The position numbers were made by a program, and so were the translations under genes. A stretch of DNA of 8,991 bases from Deltaproteobacteria bacterium CG_4_8_14_3_um_filter_43_13 (lineage in GTDB: Bacteria; Desulfobacterota; UBA8473): positions 1 to 8,991 of the forward strand of contig PFIF01000083.1 in NCBI GenBank assembly GCA_002782605.1, given 5' to 3'. The notes under the pieces are model-generated. The model was not told the origin of the DNA. It did no database searches and saw nothing but the letters and a program-made list of their open reading frames with translations. The stretch's first letter is position 1. The number at the start of each line of letters is the position of its first letter. This document shows, piece by piece, positions 5,701 to 8,991 of this stretch.

Positions 5701-5745
5701 GAATAAAATCCATTCACGATTTACGATTTACGACTTCCGGTTTTT
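5690..5745 (+). terminator. Hairpin plus T-run, possible terminator between transporter and fabF
   Basis: AGTCGTAAA (5690-5698) pairs with TTTACGACT (5727-5735), extending outward imperfectly through GG/CC. CCGG and then TTTTT (5741-5745) follow. The loop is large (28 bases) and AT-rich and the T-run is not immediately adjacent, so this is a weak terminator candidate built from the repeat islands. Confidence 0.3.
5716..5736. repeat. Heptad tandem repeat island E
   Basis: Three consecutive units: ACGATTT, ACGATTT, ACGACTT. Read on the minus strand in another register these give CGTAAAT and CGTGAAT, close to the CCGTAAA and CTGTGAA units of island A. Confidence 0.75.
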
Positions 5746-5762
5746 GACGATGTTCGCTCTCA

Positions 5763-5782
5763 GGGAACTTCTTCAAAGCTCT
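5763..5782 (-). repeat. Inverted partner of the direct repeat
   Basis: The minus strand reads AGAGCTTTGAAGAAGTTCCC, which matches 5613-5632 at 18 of 20 bases. The pair encloses 130 bases that include islands D and E, an arrangement like the terminal inverted repeats of a small non-autonomous element. I see no target-site duplication directly outside the ends. Confidence 0.6.
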
Positions 5783-5902
5783 AGGCAGGTTGTGTAAAGG
5801 TCTCACTTGTATCATTTTGGTTGGCAATGAGCAATCATTTATGGTACAAAGAAGATGGCTTAGTAAGAAGACCATCGGTAGGCAGGAGAAAAATAAGAGA
5901 AA

Positions 5903-7165
5903 ATGAGAGAAAAAACTTTTGGTACAAGGGGACACAGAGTTGTAATTACTGGCTTGGGAGCGGTAACACCTTTGGGAACTGGGATAGAGAAGAGCTGGCA
6001 AGCACTATGCGAGGGAAGATCTGGCATCACTCGGATTACCAGTTTCGATCCCGGTAGCTTGCGCACCCAGATTGCTGGCGAGGTTAAGGATTTCTCTGCC
6101 GAAGATTTTGTAGAGAAGAAGCTGATACGCAAGATGAATCGCTACATCCATTTCGCTTTGGCTGCAGCAGAGATGGCCATGGAGGATTCCCGGTTTAAGA
6201 TATCTTCTGATAATGAAGAGGCAGTCGGGGTAGTTATAGCAACTACATGCGGTGGGGTAAGTAATTGGGAACAAGGTCATGAACTATGGCTGAAGGGAAT
6301 TCCCGAGGGAATCTCGCCCTTCTTGATTCCCACCTTTATGACCAGCATGGCAGCAGGACAGGTAGCTATCCGTTTTGGGGCTAAGGGACCAAATTTTGCC
6401 CCGACCACAGCCTGTGCTGCCAGCACCCATGCTATCGGTGATTCGGTCAGGCTCATCCAGCGGGGAGATTGTGATGCCGTTATTGCTGGGGGATCAGAGA
6501 CTGGAATCACCCCTGTAGGAATTGCTGCGTTAGGGAACATGCGGGCTACCTCTACCAGAAATGATGAACCGGAAAAGGCCAGCCGACCTTTTGATAACGA
6601 CCGCGATGGTTTCGTGACCGGCGAGGGAGCAGGGGTCGTGATCATGGAGGAGCTTGATTCGGCTCTGGAACGCGGGGCCAGGATCTATGCCGAGGTTATC
6701 GGCTACGGGGCTAATAGTGATGCCTACCACATAACCTCACCTTCAGGTGAAGGCGCAATAAGATGTATGCGACTGGCGCTCAAGGATGCAGGCATTGCCC
6801 CTGAAGATATCGATTATATCAACGCCCATGGCACCTCTACCGTGCTCAATGACCGCGTGGAGACTCATGCCATAAAAGAAGTTTTCGGGGAACACAGCCG
6901 GGGGCTTGCCATAAGCTCCAACAAATCGATGATAGGGCACCTATGGGGAGCGGCTGGGGCAGTGGAGACAATATTCACTATCTTGACCATGAGGGATAGT
7001 AATATTCCCCCTACGATCAACTATGAGACCCCGGACCCGGAGTGCGACCTTGACTATGTCCCAAATGTGGCACGGAAAGCAAAAGTAAGAACCGCCATCT
7101 CAAATTCCTTTGGCTTCGGTGGCACCAATGGGGTGCTGGTTCTCAGGGAATTTACCGGAGAGTAG
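5903..7165 (+). CDS. fabF: 3-oxoacyl-[acyl-carrier-protein] synthase II
   Basis: A 420-residue condensing enzyme of cytosolic type II fatty-acid synthesis. It joins malonyl-ACP to an acyl-ACP with loss of CO2. The thiolase fold opens with RVVITGLGAVTPLG (12-25). The catalytic triad is complete: Cys171 in TTACAASTHAIGD, His309 in NAHGTST and His346 in SNKSMIGHLWGAAG, with the conserved Lys341 five residues before it. The C-terminal glycine loop SNSFGFGGTNG (400-410) is intact, and length is normal. The ATG at 5903 is the only good start; it adds about ten residues before the usual beginning. The nearest AGGAG lies 14 bases upstream, longer than ideal, with a weaker AAGAG nearer. No acyl-carrier protein or other fab gene adjoins it, so this may be an extra copy or a pathway-specific enzyme. 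Confidence 0.95.
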   Translation: MREKTFGTRGHRVVITGLGAVTPLGTGIEKSWQALCEGRSGITRITSFDPGSLRTQIAGEVKDFSAEDFVEKKLIRKMNRYIHFALAAAEMAMEDSRFKISSDNEEAVGVVIATTCGGVSNWEQGHELWLKGIPEGISPFLIPTFMTSMAAGQVAIRFGAKGPNFAPTTACAASTHAIGDSVRLIQRGDCDAVIAGGSETGITPVGIAALGNMRATSTRNDEPEKASRPFDNDRDGFVTGEGAGVVIMEELDSALERGARIYAEVIGYGANSDAYHITSPSGEGAIRCMRLALKDAGIAPEDIDYINAHGTSTVLNDRVETHAIKEVFGEHSRGLAISSNKSMIGHLWGAAGAVETIFTILTMRDSNIPPTINYETPDPECDLDYVPNVARKAKVRTAISNSFGFGGTNGVLVLREFTGE

Positions 7166-7175
7166 AATTTTCATC

Positions 7176-8588
7176 ATGAAGGACTACCCCCTTTACAAGA
7201 AAATTATATTTGTTTTGACATTGATCATCTTTCTTCTAAACGGATTTTATTGGAGATTTCTGGGCATTGAGTCCTGCCAAGCCCTTACAATAGAGGAAGA
7301 AAGAGCAATGGGCAAAAAGTTTAAACTTGAGCTGGATAAGCACCTTGAATTGACAAAAAACCAATCAATTCAAGGATATATTGACAGGGCAGGTAAAAAC
7401 ATTACCTCGCAAATAGAAAATAAACTTTTTGATTTTAATTTCTATATATATAAATCCTCTGACCCGAATGCCTTTGCAATTCCTGCCGGTTATATTTATA
7501 TTAGCACAGGGTTAATTACCCTGGCAGAGAATGAAGCTGAATTGGCAGGGGTTTTAAGCCATGAAATCGGCCATGTAATGGCAAGGCATATTGCAGAACG
7601 GATTGAAAAAGAAAGCAAACTAAACATTGCAACATTAGCAGCTATCCTGGCTGGAGTATTTCTCGGAGGCGGCCAGGCATCTGGTGCAGTGGGGGCATTT
7701 TCCATTGCCACAGCTCAAACCCTTTCCTTGAAATATAGCAGAGAAAACGAAGAAGAGGCTGACCGATTGGGCATCAATTATTTAACAAAAGCCGGTTACG
7801 ATGGTTCAGGGATGATTGGCTTTTTAAAGAAACTCAAACGGCATCGTTTAGAGTCTTTTCAAGTGCCTCCTTATCTTTTAACCCACCCAGAGGTAGAAAA
7901 GAGGATCGATTACCTCGACCTCATGCTAATGAGACTCCCTAAACAGGGGCAATCCGAAAATAATGTTGACAACCTTCGAATTATACAGGCAAAAGTGATA
8001 GTTGATACCTGGACCACTAAAAATGCAGTGGATCACTTTAAATCTTCCCTAGAGTCTAATCCAAAACGACTGGATCTAATCTATGGTCTTGCTTTGGCCA
8101 ACAAGAAACTTGGCGACTATGATCAAGCCATCAAAGGATTCAAGATGGCGCTGACAATCCATCCAGAAGACGGTGAGATTTTAAGGGAGCTTGGTATCTG
8201 TTATCTTTCTGAGGGAAAAACCGAAAACGCAGCCCAATCTCTTAAAAAATCAGTTGCTATAAACGAAAAGGACAAAGATGCCTGGTATAATCTTGGTCGT
8301 GTCTATCAGGAAAACGGTAACTTCCAGGAGGCAATAGAGTCATATCAGAGGGTTAAGAGACTGGATACAGATTTTGTCGATGTTTATTACAATCTTGGTG
8401 TAGTTTATGGTAAAAAAGGACTTCTCGGAGATGCCCATCAAAACTTTGGGATATTTTTTAAATTGAAGGGCAAACTGGATTCTGCTTTATTCCATTTCAA
8501 TAAGGCATTAGAATACTATGGTAAGGATACAGAAGAAAGAAGGAAGATTTTGAAAGAGGTTGAGGAGATACAAAAGAACAAAAAATGA
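7176..8588 (+). CDS. M48-family metalloprotease with C-terminal TPR repeats (BepA-like)
   Basis: A 470-residue protein with an N-terminal hydrophobic segment (about residues 9-26). The segment is either a signal peptide, possibly cleaved after SCQA (33-36), or an anchor, so the protease is expected in the periplasm. The M48 zinc site is complete: HEIGH (129-133) and SRENEEEAD (188-196), where Glu192 is the likely third ligand. THPEVEKRIDYL (236-247) is the conserved end of the domain. Four to five TPR units follow from about 297 to 450. BepA proteins in Gram-negative bacteria assemble or degrade outer-membrane proteins such as LptD at the BAM complex; a similar quality-control role is inferred. 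The ATG at 7176 lies 10 bases after the fabF stop; GGAG within the fabF end is somewhat distant. It is probably co-transcribed with fabF. Confidence 0.93.
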   Translation: MKDYPLYKKIIFVLTLIIFLLNGFYWRFLGIESCQALTIEEERAMGKKFKLELDKHLELTKNQSIQGYIDRAGKNITSQIENKLFDFNFYIYKSSDPNAFAIPAGYIYISTGLITLAENEAELAGVLSHEIGHVMARHIAERIEKESKLNIATLAAILAGVFLGGGQASGAVGAFSIATAQTLSLKYSRENEEEADRLGINYLTKAGYDGSGMIGFLKKLKRHRLESFQVPPYLLTHPEVEKRIDYLDLMLMRLPKQGQSENNVDNLRIIQAKVIVDTWTTKNAVDHFKSSLESNPKRLDLIYGLALANKKLGDYDQAIKGFKMALTIHPEDGEILRELGICYLSEGKTENAAQSLKKSVAINEKDKDAWYNLGRVYQENGNFQEAIESYQRVKRLDTDFVDVYYNLGVVYGKKGLLGDAHQNFGIFFKLKGKLDSALFHFNKALEYYGKDTEERRKILKEVEEIQKNKK

Positions 8589-8627
8589 ATCTTTTTGATC
8601 TTACAACAAACTATAAGGAGGTCAAAC

Positions 8628-8867
8628 ATGTCTGCATTAATTTTAATCATCTCTATTATTGCCCTGGTTCTTGCTATAGTTTCTTTTAGGCGAACGGGGG
8701 GCTTGCAGGACATTAAAAGTCAGATCAATAATTTGGAATCAATTATGGGTCCCCTCCGGGAAAAGACCGCCAATGCTTTAGAAAAGATGGAGAAGGCATT
8801 ACGAAAGACTGGCAAAGGAGAGAACCCTGAGAAAAAAGAAGAAGATGCTGGCGAGAGCCAGGGATAG
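8628..8867 (+). CDS. Small single-span membrane protein with coiled coil
   Basis: A 79-residue protein I cannot assign to a named family. Residues 3-20 (ALILIISIIALVLAIVSF) form one membrane span, followed by RR, which favours the tail staying in the cytoplasm. Residues 25-55 have heptad-like spacing of hydrophobic residues (IKSQINNLESIMG...LEKMEKALRK) consistent with a coiled coil. The last 20 or so residues are highly charged and likely disordered (GENPEKKEEDAGES). The start at 8628 has AAGGAGGT five bases upstream, the strongest ribosome binding site in this run of genes. It follows the protease by 39 bases, so shared transcription is likely. Its role could be a membrane adaptor for the protease, but this is only a guess from position. 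Confidence 0.8.
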   Translation: MSALILIISIIALVLAIVSFRRTGGLQDIKSQINNLESIMGPLREKTANALEKMEKALRKTGKGENPEKKEEDAGESQG

Positions 8868-8915
8868 ACCTTGTCAGAATTTTATAATGAGCCTCTAATA
8901 GCATAAAAATGAGGT

Positions 8916-8950
8916 AACAGTTCACAGGGATCAGTTAACAGGGATCAGGA
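8916..8950. repeat. Heptad tandem repeat island F
   Basis: Five consecutive units: AACAGTT, CACAGGG, ATCAGTT, AACAGGG, ATCAGGA. The stretch also reads as a 14-base tandem, CAGTTCACAGGGAT then CAGTTAACAGGGAT. On the other strand it shares CTGTTAACTG and CTGTGAAC with island A. Outside this repeat I see nothing annotatable from 8868 to the window end. Confidence 0.75.
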
Positions 8951-8991
8951 AAAGATTTTATATCTTGAAGACTTATCGATAATTGGAGATT

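Larger units (their letters stand above)
5559..5902. other. Intergenic region with nested repeats before fabF
   Basis: No convincing gene in these 344 bases. It contains the right copy of the 35-bp direct repeat (5612-5646), heptad islands D and E, a hairpin joining those islands followed by TTTTT (5741-5745), and an inverted partner of the direct repeat (5763-5782). From 5783 to 5902 lies the fabF leader, with AGGAG at 5884-5888 but no strong promoter that I can defend. Confidence 0.6.

Noticed and set aside
5790..5815. Promoter TTGTGT with TATCAT upstream of fabF
   Set aside because: The spacer is only 14 bases and the -35 match is poor.
7110..7175. Upstream start of the protease frame inside fabF
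   Set aside because: It would overlap 56 bases of fabF and place 22 odd residues before a clean signal-like segment that starts at 7176.
8871..8888. Promoter TTGTCA with TATAAT after the last gene
   Set aside because: The TATAAT is perfect, but TTGTCA is only six bases upstream of it and no -35 box lies at 16-18 bases.

Overview
The window looks like a chromosomal fragment of an uncultured Gram-negative bacterium. Four things point that way: an AmpG-type muropeptide permease homologue, a type II fatty-acid synthase FabF, a BepA-like M48 metalloprotease with TPRs, and a split two-subunit B12-dependent acyl-CoA mutase. The Desulfobacterota or a neighbouring anaerobic lineage is plausible, but this is inferred from gene style only; there is no rRNA or other marker gene. 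No tRNA, rRNA, CRISPR array, transposase or integrase was found.

Layout. (1) Bases 1-1862 form an accessory-looking segment. Both loci are on the minus strand: a RelE/ParE-type toxin-antitoxin pair (860-1373) and a small polytopic membrane protein with a methyltransferase-like C-terminus (75-758). Each locus is bracketed by long imperfect hairpins (28-76, 776-846, 1454-1546) that resemble integron attC recombination sites. A truncated inverted copy of the outermost hairpin lies at 1618-1661. No integrase is present, so at most this would be an orphan cassette cluster. (2) Bases 1863-3977 are a minus-strand operon of a divergent methylmalonyl-CoA-mutase-type large subunit and its small B12-binding subunit. 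(3) Bases 4341-5558 encode an AmpG/PAT-family transporter on the plus strand, diverging from the mutase operon. (4) Bases 5903-8867 are a plus-strand run of fabF, an M48 protease with TPRs, and a small membrane-anchored coiled-coil protein.

Working together. The two mutase subunits are clearly one enzyme: the large chain lacks a B12 domain and the small chain is one. The fabF, protease and coiled-coil genes are close enough to be co-transcribed, but no shared pathway is obvious. The mutase large chain keeps the family scaffold. By my hand alignment, however, it replaces most of the residues that bind methylmalonyl-CoA, so its substrate is probably different.

The most unusual non-coding signal is a set of degenerate tandem repeats with a 7-base period. 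They occur in three of the intergenic stretches right of base 3977 (4027-4061, 4103-4137, 4280-4314, 5673-5700, 5716-5736, 8916-8950), and I did not find them in the left segment. They sit among a 35-bp direct repeat that brackets the transporter gene and a 20-bp inverted-repeat pair. The attC-like left and heptad-rich right suggest two genomic backgrounds joined near 1700-1860.
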